The translations under genes were made by a program, and so were the position numbers. A stretch of 58,227 nucleotides of DNA from an uncultured Collinsella sp. (GTDB taxonomy: Bacteria > Actinomycetota > Coriobacteriia > Coriobacteriales > Coriobacteriaceae): NCBI GenBank assembly GCA_900542325.1, contig UQMY01000014.1, positions 1-58,227 on the forward strand, read 5' to 3'. Below, one piece after another: positions 31,113 to 40,004 of this stretch (its first letter is position 1; the number at the start of each line of letters is the position of its first letter). Below the pieces are notes generated by a model. It saw nothing but the letters and a program-made list of their open reading frames with translations. It searched no databases and was not told the DNA's origin.

Positions 31113-33209
31113 TTACTTTTTGCGGGCAAGCTCACCGATGTTGGCGATGCCGGAGAAAACGGCCTCGAAGCGGTTGAGCAGCTTAAGGCGATTATCGCGA
31201 AGCTGCTCGTCCTTGTCCATGACCATGACCTCATCGAAGAAACGGTCGATGGGCGCGCGCAGGGCGGCGAGGGCGGCAAATGCGGCCGGGTAGTCCTCGG
31301 CAGCAAGGGCGGCATCGACAGCGGTCTGAGCGGCCTCGGAGGCGTCGGCGAGCGCGAGCTCAACCTCGCCCATCAGGCTGCGGTCATACTCCGCACCAAG
31401 CTCGGGCTTGGAGATATGCGCGGCGCGGGCATAGGCGGTCGCCAGGTTGTCGAACGTCTCAGCGTCGTTCTTGCGGGCCTCGTCGAGGGCGGCGCAGCGG
31501 GCGAAGAAGACGGACGGGGCGATAATGTGCACCGCGGAGACGGCGGCAACGGTATCGGCCGGGATCTTTTCGTCGCGGGCCATGCTCACCAGGCGGCCAT
31601 GGAAGAAGTCACGAACCTGCTGGGCGACCTCGGCGGCGTCGAACTCAATGCCCTGCTCGCTATAGAGCTCGAGCGCAAAGTCGATGAGCGACGTGGGGTC
31701 GATCGGCAGGCGGTCGCGCAGGATGTTGATGATGCCGATAGCGGCACGACGCAGCGCGTAGGGGTCCGAAGAGCCGGTCGGGGGCTCGCCGATGGCAAAG
31801 ATACCGGCGATGGTATCGAGCTTGTCGGCGCAGGCCACGATGCAGCCAGCGGTGCCCTCGGGCAGCTCGTCACCGGCAAAGCGAGGACGATAGTGATCGC
31901 GAATAGCATGGGCGACCTCGTCGTTCTCCCCCATCGCGGTGGCGTAGTAACCGCCCATCACGCCCTGCTGGCTCGTGAATTCGACGACGGCGTTGGATAC
32001 CAGGTCGGCCTTGCACAGGTGCGCGGCGCGAGCAGCGTCAGCGGCAAGATGGGCACCCAGGTGAGCCTCGCGGGCAATAGCGAGCGCGAGCTGCTCAATA
32101 CGCTCGGACTTGGCGAGCACGCTACCGAGTTTCTCCTGGAAGGCAACCTTGGCCAGACGCTCACGGAACTCGTCGAGGGAGATCTTCAGGTCCTCCTCGT
32201 AGAAGAACTTGGCATCGTCCAGACGTGCGCGCACGACGCGCTCGTTGCCGTCGATCACGCGCTCGGCATTCTCGGGCTTGCTGTTGGAAACGACCACGAA
32301 CTCACGCGTGAGCTTGCCCTCGCCGTCATAGATCGGGAAGTAGCGCTGGTTGGTGAGCATGGACTCGCAGATGATCTCGTGCGGGACCTTGAGGAACTCC
32401 TCATCGAAGGTACCGACGAGCACCGTCGGCCACTCGCAGAGGTTGATAACCTCCTCGAAGACCTTCTTGGGCGTATCGACATGGCAGCCGGGACGGGCAG
32501 CCTCGACCTCGGCGATACCGGCGAGAATCGCCTCGCGACGGCGCTCGGCAGAGAGCACGCCGGCGTCCTCGAGCACTTGCTCGTAGGCGGCGGGGCTAGC
32601 GACAACGTGGTCACCGGGGCCAAGCACGCGATGGCCGCGCGTGGTATTGCCGCTCGTCACGTCGGCAAACGACACGGGCACAACGTCCTCGCCCAGAAGG
32701 CAGCAGATCCAACGGACCGGGCGCACGAAGGTGGCGTGCTCGTGGCTCCAGCGCTGAGAGCGGTAGTTGGGCCACTGCAGGCCGGCGATGGTCTTCTCGC
32801 ACAGAGCGGTCAGAATCGGCGTAGCCGGTGCGGAAGGAATATTCTTCTCGGCAAAGACGTACTCGCGGCCGTCGGTGTCCTCGCGACGGACCAGATCCTC
32901 GGCAGCCACACCGCACTTGCGGGCGAAGCCCTGGGCGGCCTTGGTGGCGTTACCGTCAGCGTCGAAGGCGATGTTGGCCGCAGGGCCACGCTTGACCTCG
33001 TGAACCTCATCGGTCGCGGTGGCGACGTCGGCAACGAGCGCAGCCAGGCGACGCGGGCTCGAGATCACGCGGACCTCGCCATGGGCCAGACCGGCCTCAT
33101 CGAGGCCCTTGGCGATCATGGTGCCAAGCTGCTTGACGGCATTATTCAGCGGTGCAGAGGGCATTTCCTCCGTACCGATCTCAAACAGGAAATCCTTAGC
33201 GTCTGCCAT
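31113..33209 (-). CDS. glyS: Glycyl-tRNA synthetase beta subunit
   Basis: 698 residues, normal for the beta chain. DFLFEIGTEEMPSAPL at the start, RGPAANIAFDAD and the central ANQRYFP-like MLTNQRYFPIYD and VLRARLDDAKFFYEED are characteristic. The C-terminus is the DALR-type anticodon-binding region. It works with GlyQ as an alpha2beta2 enzyme. It begins 3 bases after glyQ ends. Confidence 0.96.
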   Translation of the reverse strand: MADAKDFLFEIGTEEMPSAPLNNAVKQLGTMIAKGLDEAGLAHGEVRVISSPRRLAALVADVATATDEVHEVKRGPAANIAFDADGNATKAAQGFARKCGVAAEDLVRREDTDGREYVFAEKNIPSAPATPILTALCEKTIAGLQWPNYRSQRWSHEHATFVRPVRWICCLLGEDVVPVSFADVTSGNTTRGHRVLGPGDHVVASPAAYEQVLEDAGVLSAERRREAILAGIAEVEAARPGCHVDTPKKVFEEVINLCEWPTVLVGTFDEEFLKVPHEIICESMLTNQRYFPIYDGEGKLTREFVVVSNSKPENAERVIDGNERVVRARLDDAKFFYEEDLKISLDEFRERLAKVAFQEKLGSVLAKSERIEQLALAIAREAHLGAHLAADAARAAHLCKADLVSNAVVEFTSQQGVMGGYYATAMGENDEVAHAIRDHYRPRFAGDELPEGTAGCIVACADKLDTIAGIFAIGEPPTGSSDPYALRRAAIGIINILRDRLPIDPTSLIDFALELYSEQGIEFDAAEVAQQVRDFFHGRLVSMARDEKIPADTVAAVSAVHIIAPSVFFARCAALDEARKNDAETFDNLATAYARAAHISKPELGAEYDRSLMGEVELALADASEAAQTAVDAALAAEDYPAAFAALAALRAPIDRFFDEVMVMDKDEQLRDNRLKLLNRFEAVFSGIANIGELARKK

Positions 33210-33212
33210 GGC

Positions 33213-34124
33213 TTACGCCACCTCGCCTTCCTGGTCGGCATTCTCGTTCACTCCGGCGACCTCGGCCATGTAGGCCTCGCAGCACGCCTTGGCGACGGCG
33301 CGGACGCGCAGGATGTAGTTGGCACGCTCGACCGCGGATAGGGCACCGCGGGCATCGAGCAGGTTAAAGGCGTGACTGCACTTCATGACGCAGTCGTAGG
33401 CCGGCAACGGCAGCTTGCGCTCCAGGCAGGAATGGCACTCGGCCTCGTAGTCGTCAAACTTCTGACGCATCATCTCGACGTTAGCGACCTCAAAGTTATA
33501 GGCACTGAACTCGCGCTCGTTCTCGAGGAACACGTCGCCGTAGGTCATGGGCGTGCCATCGGGCAGGTAGCTCCACACCAGATCGTAGACCGAGTTGACG
33601 CCCTGGGCGTACATAGCGATACGCTCCAGGCCATAGGTGATCTCGACGGGCACGGGGTCGACCTCGATACCGCCCACCTGCTGGAAGTACGTGAACTGCG
33701 TAACCTCCATGCCGTTGAGCCAAACCTCCCAGCCAAGGCCCCAGGCGCCGAGCGTCGGGCTCTCCCAGTCGTCCTCGACAAAACGAACGTCATGGTCGTT
33801 GGGGTCCAAGCCAATGGCGGCAAGAGACCCCAGATAAAGCTCCTGGGCGTTGACCGGCGAGGGCTTGATGAGCACCTGGAACTGATAGTAGTGCTGCATG
33901 CGGTTGGGATTCTCGCCGTAGCGGCCGTCGGCGGGACGGCGGCAGGGCTGCGCATAGCAGGTGCGCCACTCGGCGGGACCGAGCGAGCGCAGCGTGGTCG
34001 CGGTGTGGAAGGTACCGGCACCGACCTCGGAGTCATAGGGCTGCATAATGACGCAGCCCTGCTCGCCCCAGTACTGCTGGAGGCGCAGGATGATGTCTTG
34101 GAAGGAAAGCGATGAAGCGTTCAT
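33213..34124 (-). CDS. glyQ: Glycyl-tRNA synthetase alpha subunit
   Basis: 303 residues. FQDIILRLQQYWGEQGCVI, MQPYDSEVGAGTFHTATTLRS in part, GENPNRMQHYYQFQV and FTYFQQVGG show the class II catalytic subunit. First gene of glyQ-glyS(-ppsR). The C-terminal 15 residues are acidic. Confidence 0.97.
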   Translation of the reverse strand: MNASSLSFQDIILRLQQYWGEQGCVIMQPYDSEVGAGTFHTATTLRSLGPAEWRTCYAQPCRRPADGRYGENPNRMQHYYQFQVLIKPSPVNAQELYLGSLAAIGLDPNDHDVRFVEDDWESPTLGAWGLGWEVWLNGMEVTQFTYFQQVGGIEVDPVPVEITYGLERIAMYAQGVNSVYDLVWSYLPDGTPMTYGDVFLENEREFSAYNFEVANVEMMRQKFDDYEAECHSCLERKLPLPAYDCVMKCSHAFNLLDARGALSAVERANYILRVRAVAKACCEAYMAEVAGVNENADQEGEVA

Positions 34125-34183
34125 GCCTCTAATATCCCCTCGTCGAAACGATTACACGGTTAGGTACTGTACTATAGCGGTTT

Positions 34184-34747
34184 TTAGTCGATAGCGCCCA
34201 GACGGTTAAGCGGCCAGTAACGCACGAGCGCCACGGCGATCAAATCAGAGCGATCAACGGGACCAAAGTAGCGTGAGTCGGCTGAGTTCTCGCGGTTGTC
34301 GCCCATCACCCACACGCAGCCGTCGGGGACGGTGTAGGGATAGCTCACCTGGGCGGCGGGCGCCTGGACCGAAAGCGGCCAGCTCATGCCGGTCGTATAG
34401 TCCTCATCGAGCGCCTGGCCGTCGACGACGACCTTGCCGTCCTGAAGGTCGACCGTCTGACCGGCCGTGGCGATGACGCGCTTTACCAGCACGTCATGCT
34501 CGGACGTGGCATCGGGGTTATGGAACACCACGATATCACCCTGTTTGACGGGCTGACCGAGCTCGAGGCTCACCTTTTGTGCCAGGATCTGGTCGCCAAT
34601 CTCGATCGTGTCCTCCATGGAGCCGGTGGGCACCACAAAGGGCTCGACCACAAAGGTGCGGATCAGGAAGGTGGCCACGAGCGCGATTGCGATGACCGCG
34701 ATCCACTCAAAAGCGCCCCTCAACGCGGAATGTTGCGTAGGAACCAT
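34184..34747 (-). CDS. lepB: Signal peptidase I
   Basis: 187 residues, one N-terminal membrane helix (about 13-34). Catalytic Ser43 is in VVPTGSMEDTI and the general base Lys89 in DVLVKRVIA; GDNRENSADSRYFGPV is the box E region. It removes Sec signal peptides outside the membrane, including that of the surface protein at 5841. ATG 34747 follows GAGGAG, overlapping the trmD end; a GTG at 34753 would lie on the ribosome site. Last gene of the rpsP operon. Confidence 0.94.
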   Translation of the reverse strand: MVPTQHSALRGAFEWIAVIAIALVATFLIRTFVVEPFVVPTGSMEDTIEIGDQILAQKVSLELGQPVKQGDIVVFHNPDATSEHDVLVKRVIATAGQTVDLQDGKVVVDGQALDEDYTTGMSWPLSVQAPAAQVSYPYTVPDGCVWVMGDNRENSADSRYFGPVDRSDLIAVALVRYWPLNRLGAID

Positions 34748-34749
34748 AC

Positions 34750-35508
34750 TCACTCCTCGCTCTGCGAATACGAAGCGTCAAGGATCTCCTGAGCGTAAGC
34801 GCGCTCCTCGGGCGTAAGCCGCGCCGTCTCGATCAGGTCGGGGCGCCAGCGGCAGGTACGCTCGATGGCGTTCTTGCGACGCCAGGCATCGACCTTGGCG
34901 TGATCACCGCTCACGAGCACTGGAGGCACGCCCTCGCCGTTGAACTCGGCAGGACGGGTGTACTGCGCGTACTCGAGCAGACCACCGTCCTCGGCAGTCG
35001 AGAATGACTCGTCCACGTTGCTCATCTCGTCACCAAGGGCGCCGGGAATTAGGCGTACGACGGCATCGGCAACGACCATAGCGGGAAGCTCGCCGCCCGT
35101 GAGCACGTAATCGCCGATCGACAGACGCTCGTCGGCATACGCATAGGCACGCTCGTCGACACCCTCGTAACGGCTGCAAACAAACAGCAGACGCTCACTT
35201 TTGAGCAGGCGCTCGGCCACATGCTGCGTAAAGGGCTCGCCGCAGGGAGTGAAGAACACCACCGTGGGCTTGGGGCCCTCCGCGCTAATGGCCTCGATGG
35301 CCTCGGCGATAGGCTCGACCTTCATGAGCATGCCCTGCCCGCCGCCGTACGGCTCGTCATCGACGGTACGATGGCGGTCGTGCGTCCAGTCGCGCAGGTT
35401 ATACGCCTTAAAATCAAAAAGGCCGGCCTTGCGGGCGCGGCCCAAGATCGACGTGGACATAACGGGCTCAAACATCTCGGGAAAGACCGAAAGGGTCTCA
35501 ATCAGCAT
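34750..35508 (-). CDS. trmD: tRNA (guanine-37-N1)-methyltransferase
   Basis: 252 residues with the trefoil-knot SPOUT motifs: LSVFPEMFEP, LRDWTHDRHRTVDDEPYGGG, RYEGVDERAY and IGDYVLTGGELPAMV. It methylates G37 of several tRNAs and prevents frameshifting. AGGGAGG precedes ATG 35508. Operon order rpsP-khpA-rimM-trmD-lepB is common in Gram-positives. Confidence 0.97.
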   Translation of the reverse strand: MLIETLSVFPEMFEPVMSTSILGRARKAGLFDFKAYNLRDWTHDRHRTVDDEPYGGGQGMLMKVEPIAEAIEAISAEGPKPTVVFFTPCGEPFTQHVAERLLKSERLLFVCSRYEGVDERAYAYADERLSIGDYVLTGGELPAMVVADAVVRLIPGALGDEMSNVDESFSTAEDGGLLEYAQYTRPAEFNGEGVPPVLVSGDHAKVDAWRRKNAIERTCRWRPDLIETARLTPEERAYAQEILDASYSQSEE

Positions 35509-35518
35509 GTTGTCCTCC

Positions 35519-36040
35519 CTACTTGTCCATATCGATCAAGCCATCCATCACGTGGACGGAAATTGTTCCTGCATCGGGAAGATCGAGCACGACCTGCTCG
35601 ATCACGGGAATCAGTACCTCGCCGTACCGATCGCCTTCGACAACCCAAACATCGTTGGCAGGCGTCGACATGATCTCGACAATCGTGCCGAGCGAACCGA
35701 AGCGCTCGTCGACCACCTCGCGACCCATCAGGTCGGTATAGGCGGCGTCGAGCGAATCGAGCTCAAAGTCGTCACGATTTGCCAGCACATAGCATCCCGT
35801 GATGCCCTCGGCGGCCGTCAAGTCGTCAATGCCCTCAAACGAGACCAGATCGCCATCGCCCGTATCGGTGACGGACACGACCGTGCAAAAGCGGTCGCGC
35901 TTGAGCGCCGGCGGCGTCAGGGCGACGCGCATACCCGGCTCTAATACAGAAGGAAGCCCCCGCAGCGGCTGCGCGAGGACCTCCCCCTTCCTTCCGTGCG
36001 GCTTGACCACACGGGCGATGTTTTTGTACTGGGACCTCAA
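35519..36040 (-). CDS. rimM: 16S rRNA processing protein RimM
   Basis: 173 residues. The N-terminal barrel has IARVVKPHGRKGEVL and the PRC-like second half has LGTIVEIMSTPANDVWVVE and a VLIPVIEQVVLDL segment. It assists maturation of the 30S head with S19. TTG 36040 with AGGA just upstream, 4 bases after khpA. An alternative reading of the start is possible, but the conserved ARVVKPHG block must be included. Confidence 0.92.
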   Translation of the reverse strand: MRSQYKNIARVVKPHGRKGEVLAQPLRGLPSVLEPGMRVALTPPALKRDRFCTVVSVTDTGDGDLVSFEGIDDLTAAEGITGCYVLANRDDFELDSLDAAYTDLMGREVVDERFGSLGTIVEIMSTPANDVWVVEGDRYGEVLIPVIEQVVLDLPDAGTISVHVMDGLIDMDK

Positions 36041-36044
36041 GGTC

Positions 36045-36329
36045 CTAGCCCAGAACCTCTACCTCGACAGCAGTGTCGAGGCGAGCGGCCAGTGCACGGG
36101 CGAGCGTGCGAATGGCCTTGATGGTACGGCCACGACGGCCGATGACCTTGGCGACGTCATCCTCGGCGACCGAAACCTCAATCGTAGAGGCGTCGTCACC
36201 ATCGATGACCTCAAGGCTCACGGAATCCGGGTCGTCGACGATCTGAACAACGAGATATTCGACGAGATCGGCGATGCGATCTGAGAGCATTGCCTCACCC
36301 TCGAGCTGTGCAGCGTCAACCTCAGGCAC
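36045..36329 (-). CDS. khpA: KH-domain RNA-binding protein (KhpA-like)
   Basis: 94 residues; a single KH domain with the GXXG loop in AKVIGRRGRTIKAIRTLARA. GTG 36329 has GAGGAG (end of rpsP) at good spacing; MLSDRIADL, 13 residues in, is the alternative start. KhpA with KhpB binds RNA and affects cell elongation and division in streptococci. Its place between rpsP and rimM is the standard one. Confidence 0.9.
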   Translation of the reverse strand: MPEVDAAQLEGEAMLSDRIADLVEYLVVQIVDDPDSVSLEVIDGDDASTIEVSVAEDDVAKVIGRRGRTIKAIRTLARALAARLDTAVEVEVLG

Positions 36330-36332
36330 GAT

Positions 36333-36665
36333 TTACTCCTCAGCGGCCTCAGCGGCAGCCTTAGCGGCCTCGGCCTCTTTGGCGAGCTGCTTCTTGGACT
36401 TCTTGACGACGGTCTCGGTCTTCTCGCCCTCGTTGGCGGCCTTGACCAGAGCGGCGACGGCGTCGGTGAGCTGAGCGCCCTTGGACTGCCAGTCGGCGAT
36501 CTTCTCGAGGTCGAGGTTGATGGTCTTGGGGGCGGTCATCGGGTTGTAGCGGCCAACCTCCTCGATGATACGACCGTCACGCGGGGCGCGGGAATCGGCG
36601 ACGACGACACGGTAGTACGGACGCTTCTTAGCGCCGTGACGAGCAAGGCGAATCTTGACTGCCAA
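36333..36665 (-). CDS. rpsP: 30S ribosomal protein S16
   Basis: 110 residues from TTG 36665 (GGAGGAG upstream), giving (M)AVKIRLARHGAKKRPYYR, the correct start of S16. The longer frame to 36701 is only leader. VVADSRAPRDGRIIEEVGRY follows. The C-terminus is a long Lys/Ala/Glu-rich helical tail of about 30 residues beyond the S16 core. Confidence 0.96.
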   Translation of the reverse strand: MAVKIRLARHGAKKRPYYRVVVADSRAPRDGRIIEEVGRYNPMTAPKTINLDLEKIADWQSKGAQLTDAVAALVKAANEGEKTETVVKKSKKQLAKEAEAAKAAAEAAEE

Positions 36666-36794
36666 AGGAAACTCCTCCAACCAAGCAGCTTTAGGCTGCA
36701 ACTACAAACAAACAGTTGAACATAATACGCCATCGACGCGGGCAGGTGAAGTCCGTGAGACCAACTTCTTCGGTGTAGTCGAGGGCAAATCCAT

Positions 36795-36822
36795 ATCTTA
36801 GACAAGAATTCGGGATTTGCAA
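36795..36822 (-). promoter_or_regulatory. Promoter of the rpsP-khpA-rimM-trmD-lepB operon
   Basis: Minus strand: -35 TTGCAA (36822-36817), 16-base spacer, -10 TAAGAT (36800-36795). It lies in the divergent region between rpsP and dinB, giving a leader of about 120 bases. Confidence 0.6.
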
Positions 36823-36866
36823 GCACATACACGCACCCCACATGAGCTGCGCGGTATACTCATGAC

Positions 36867-38120
36867 ATGGAAAGACGCGAACATACATACGGTTATGAGG
36901 ATGCCATGGGCGTCACGCCGCCTCCCTGGACGGGTCCGGCAGTGGGCCTGATGGACCTCGATGCGTTTTTTGCGAGCGTGGAAATGCTCGATCATCCCGA
37001 ATGGCGCGGAAAGCCGCTCATCGTGGGCGGAGACGCCGATTCGCGTGGCGTCGTGTCCACGTGTTCTTACGAGGCACGTCGCTTTGGCGTGCACTCCGCC
37101 ATGCCCTCAGCCGAGGCACGGCGCTTGTGCCCGCAAGCCATTTGGACGCACGGGCACTTTGATCGCTACCGCGAGGTGAGCGCGCAGGTCATGGCGATTC
37201 TTGCCGAGGAGACGCCGCGCGTTGAGCGCGTATCGATCGACGAAGCCTTTATCGATATCACACCGGGTCGCTTTGCGCCCGAGGACCCGCTGCTGGTTGC
37301 ACGGCGTATAAGCGACCGCGTGGCAGCGCTGGGAGTGACGTGCTCCATTGGCGTAGGCTGCAACAAGACGGTCGCAAAGATCGCAAGCGAGCGGGATAAG
37401 CCGTTTGGGCTGACCATCGTGCGCCCCGGAACCGAGCAGCGCTTTTTGGCCGCGCTGCCGGTATCTGCCATGAGCGGCATCGGGCGCTCGGCCGAGGAGC
37501 GACTGCGCCGCATGCGCATCTACACGCTCGGCGAGCTATCACGTGCACCGGAATCCACCTTGGCCTCTATTTTTGGCGTCAACGGCGAACGCATGCGCCA
37601 GCGTGCGCTGGGACTCGAAATCTCCGAAGTCACGAGTCTCGATGAAGGGCGCGAGGTCAAGTCGGTCAGCAATGAGCGCACCTTTGCGAAAGATTTGACT
37701 GAGCGTGGGGACATCGAAGCGGCGATTGCGCTGTTGGGAGAGTCGGTTGGACGCCGCCTGCGCCGTCAGGGACTGACGGGCGGCACGGTAACGCTCAAGC
37801 TTAAGTATTCGTATGGCAGCGGACGCACGGCGCAGCGGCGGCTTCCCCACCCCACCGACGATGAGAACATCTTTGTGGCGGTTGCGCTCGAACTGCTCGA
37901 CAACATCTGGCAGGAAGGCATGCATGTGCGTCTGGCGGGTATCGGGATGAGCGACTTTGACCATCAGGGCGGCATCCAGACCGACCTGTTCTGCGAAGTC
38001 GACGACCGCGGAGCCCAATCAAGCGACCGTCGCGACCTCTCAGTCGCGATCGATGCCGTCCGAGACAAGTTCGGCGACACCGCCCTATCCTTCGGCCGCC
38101 AATCCCGCTTCAACGATTAA
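36867..38120 (+). CDS. dinB: DNA polymerase IV (Y family)
   Basis: 417 residues. LMDLDAFFASVEMLDHPEW, VVSTCSYEARRFGVHSAMP and VERVSIDEAFIDIT hold the catalytic acids of Y-family polymerases, followed by SIGVGCNKTVAKIASERDKP and a helix-hairpin-helix SGIGRSAEERLRRM. The clamp-binding motif QTDLF is near the C-terminus. It copies past DNA damage with low fidelity. Read opposite to its neighbours. A start at MGVTPPP (14 residues later) is possible because residues 1-25 are not conserved. Confidence 0.95.
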   Translation: MERREHTYGYEDAMGVTPPPWTGPAVGLMDLDAFFASVEMLDHPEWRGKPLIVGGDADSRGVVSTCSYEARRFGVHSAMPSAEARRLCPQAIWTHGHFDRYREVSAQVMAILAEETPRVERVSIDEAFIDITPGRFAPEDPLLVARRISDRVAALGVTCSIGVGCNKTVAKIASERDKPFGLTIVRPGTEQRFLAALPVSAMSGIGRSAEERLRRMRIYTLGELSRAPESTLASIFGVNGERMRQRALGLEISEVTSLDEGREVKSVSNERTFAKDLTERGDIEAAIALLGESVGRRLRRQGLTGGTVTLKLKYSYGSGRTAQRRLPHPTDDENIFVAVALELLDNIWQEGMHVRLAGIGMSDFDHQGGIQTDLFCEVDDRGAQSSDRRDLSVAIDAVRDKFGDTALSFGRQSRFND

Positions 38121-38141
38121 CCGCCTTTAGGCAAAAAGAAA

Positions 38142-38175
38142 GCCGGGCAGGTGCGGAAAACCGCAACTGCCCGGC
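38142..38175 (-). terminator. Terminator between convergent dinB and rsfS
   Basis: GCCGGGCAGGTGCGG / CCGCAACTGCCCGGC with an AAAA loop. In the minus direction it is followed by TTTCTTTTTG, so it ends the rsfS-side transcript. It may also end dinB. Confidence 0.85.
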
Positions 38176-38189
38176 GAAATGCGCGAAGC

Positions 38190-38219
38190 TAGCTAAAAAT
38201 CCCCGTATCAAATGAGCTA
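38190..38219. repeat. TAGCT-bounded repeat next to the rsfS stop
   Basis: Minus strand: TAGCTCATTTGATACGGGG from 38219, ending ATTTTTAGCTA at 38190. It matches the unit at 30147-30177 at most positions and begins directly after the rsfS stop codon, just as the other copy begins on the ppsR stop codon. Confidence 0.55.
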
Positions 38220-38675
38220 CTAGAGGAGATTGAGGGGGAGCTGGGGGGCGTCACCCCAGAGCTTTTCTAGGCGGTAGAAGTCGCGGGCTTCGGGAGTGAA
38301 GACGTGGACGACAACCGAGCCGTAGTCCATGAGCATCCAGGTCTTCTGCTCGCGGCCCTCGATGGAGAACGGATGCTCGCCGCAAGCCTCGGCGACCTTC
38401 TCCTCGATCTCGTCGACGATCGAATCGACCTGGCGGTTGTTGGTACCGGTGGCAAGCACAAAGTAGTCGCACACGTCGGAAAGCTCGGTCAGGTCGAGCA
38501 CCTGCACGTCCTCGCCCTTCTTGTCGTAGGCGGCCTGCGCGGCGGCGCGGGCGACATCCTCGGCGGCGACACCGCTCGCGGACAGCGAGGCGGCGGTGCG
38601 GTCGGACGTGGCAACGAAACTCTTGTGCTCCACACCTTCAAGAATCTGCTCGTCAGTCATGGTCTCGTCGGCCAT
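38220..38675 (-). CDS. rsfS: Ribosomal silencing factor
   Basis: 151 residues from ATG 38675 (GAGGT upstream); the frame to 38696 adds seven unlikely residues. The C-terminal 110 residues are the RsfS/Iojap domain: VLDLTELSDVCDYFVLATG, NNRQVDSIVDEIEE, WMLMDYGSVVVHVFTPEARD. It binds L14 and blocks subunit joining when nutrients are short. It follows yqeK and nadD, the standard cluster. Confidence 0.94.
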   Translation of the reverse strand: MADETMTDEQILEGVEHKSFVATSDRTAASLSASGVAAEDVARAAAQAAYDKKGEDVQVLDLTELSDVCDYFVLATGTNNRQVDSIVDEIEEKVAEACGEHPFSIEGREQKTWMLMDYGSVVVHVFTPEARDFYRLEKLWGDAPQLPLNLL

Positions 38676-38703
38676 GGAATACCTCTTTCTAGACACACCC
38701 GAG

Positions 38704-39324
38704 CTAGCGCAGCTGGGCGTAATGGTTGTAAATCGTAATAGCCGTGGGATAAAGATAGCGCCCGGACTGGATCACATAGACCAGACCCTGCGCAAAACAG
38801 GAGAAGAACAACTCATCGAGCGAGGACTTCCCCACCATCTTGCGCAGCGCATGGGCATAGTCGCCGTGACGGTTGGGCTCGATGGCATCTGCCACAAAGA
38901 CCACCATATCGAGCGGCGTCATGTCGCAGGCACCCACGGTGTGACGGTCGACAGCTTGGAAAACAGCCGGCGACAGCTCGGGAAAAAGCTGCGGAAGCTC
39001 ATAGGCGGCAACAGGGCCATGCAAAAGCGGCGTCGCGGCGGAAGGAGAGCCGGCAACCTTGATGCCATAGTGAAGCGCGCGGGCCACGAGCTCGTCATCG
39101 GAAAGAACCTTGTCCCAGTCGTGAATTAAGCCGGCGGCAGCCGCATCAAAGCGGTCAACGCCGTAGACCTCGGCCAGATGAAGTGCGGTCTCGGCAACAC
39201 CCAGCGAATGCACATAGCGCTTGCGCTTATCTTTCATGCGAACATCGAGCAGCTCTTGAATGCGCTTGAGCAGCGCGCGCTCATCGCCCTCAAACTGATC
39301 CTCTACCGACAACGTAGCCCCCAT
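38704..39324 (-). CDS. yqeK: YqeK-type HD phosphohydrolase
   Basis: 206 residues from ATG 39324, which overlaps the nadD stop (TGATG). HD-domain residues are RYVHSLGVAETA (His), LIHDWDKVL (His-Asp), HGPVAAYEL and VFVADAIEPNR (Asp). Related YqeK proteins hydrolyse Ap4A symmetrically. An HD domain after nadD and before rsfS is the usual arrangement in Gram-positives. Confidence 0.9.
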   Translation of the reverse strand: MGATLSVEDQFEGDERALLKRIQELLDVRMKDKRKRYVHSLGVAETALHLAEVYGVDRFDAAAAGLIHDWDKVLSDDELVARALHYGIKVAGSPSAATPLLHGPVAAYELPQLFPELSPAVFQAVDRHTVGACDMTPLDMVVFVADAIEPNRHGDYAHALRKMVGKSSLDELFFSCFAQGLVYVIQSGRYLYPTAITIYNHYAQLR

Positions 39325-40001
39325 CACTCAAAATCTTCTTGACCCAGATCGACATACAAACTGCGCTTGCGAATGTAGCCGAGCACAGACTCGCTCGTAA
39401 GATAGCGCACGCTCATGCCGCGGGCAACTCGCTTACGAATGTTCGTCGAGCTGATCGCCAGCGCCGGAATCTGAATATAGCGCACGTCGAACGGCAGCCC
39501 CGACTCTTTGATTCGGGCACGCGCCGTATCGATATCAAAGCCCGGTCGCGTCGCCGCAATAAAGGTAGCAAGCTCAGCGATTCGTTCGGCATCATGCCAG
39601 GTCACAATATCGATAATCGCATCGGCGCCCGTAATAAAGTAGAGCTTTACCTGCGTCGGGTAAAAGTCGCGAAGGGCATGAAGCGTATCGGCAGTATAGG
39701 TCACGCCCGGACGGTCGATCTCGAAACGGCTCGCCAAAAAAGCCGGATTCGCGGCGGTGGCGAGAACCGTCATGGCATAACGGTCCTCAGCAGGCGTCAC
39801 CGGTTTGTCGAGTTTAAAGGCAGGAGAGCCGGCCGGCATAAAGAGCACAGCGTCCAAGTCGAGCGACTCGCGCGCCTGCTCGGCAGTCACCAAGTGCCCG
39901 TAATGAATCGGGTCGAAGGTGCCGCCCATAATGCCAAGCCGAAACTCTTTGCCCTCTTTTATGGGCAGCTCGGGCAAACCGATTCCACCGCGCAGCGACA
40001 T
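39324..40001 (-). CDS. nadD: Nicotinate-nucleotide adenylyltransferase
   Basis: 225 residues. LGIMGGTFDPIHYGHLVTAE has the nucleotidyl-transferase HxGH motif, and ALAISSTNIRKRVARG has the ISSTxxR motif. It makes deamido-NAD from nicotinate mononucleotide. It starts 3 bases after obgE. The first 20 residues (MSLRGGIGLPELPIKEG) are an extension. Confidence 0.94.
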   Translation of the reverse strand: MSLRGGIGLPELPIKEGKEFRLGIMGGTFDPIHYGHLVTAEQARESLDLDAVLFMPAGSPAFKLDKPVTPAEDRYAMTVLATAANPAFLASRFEIDRPGVTYTADTLHALRDFYPTQVKLYFITGADAIIDIVTWHDAERIAELATFIAATRPGFDIDTARARIKESGLPFDVRYIQIPALAISSTNIRKRVARGMSVRYLTSESVLGYIRKRSLYVDLGQEDFE

Positions 40002-40004
40002 GGC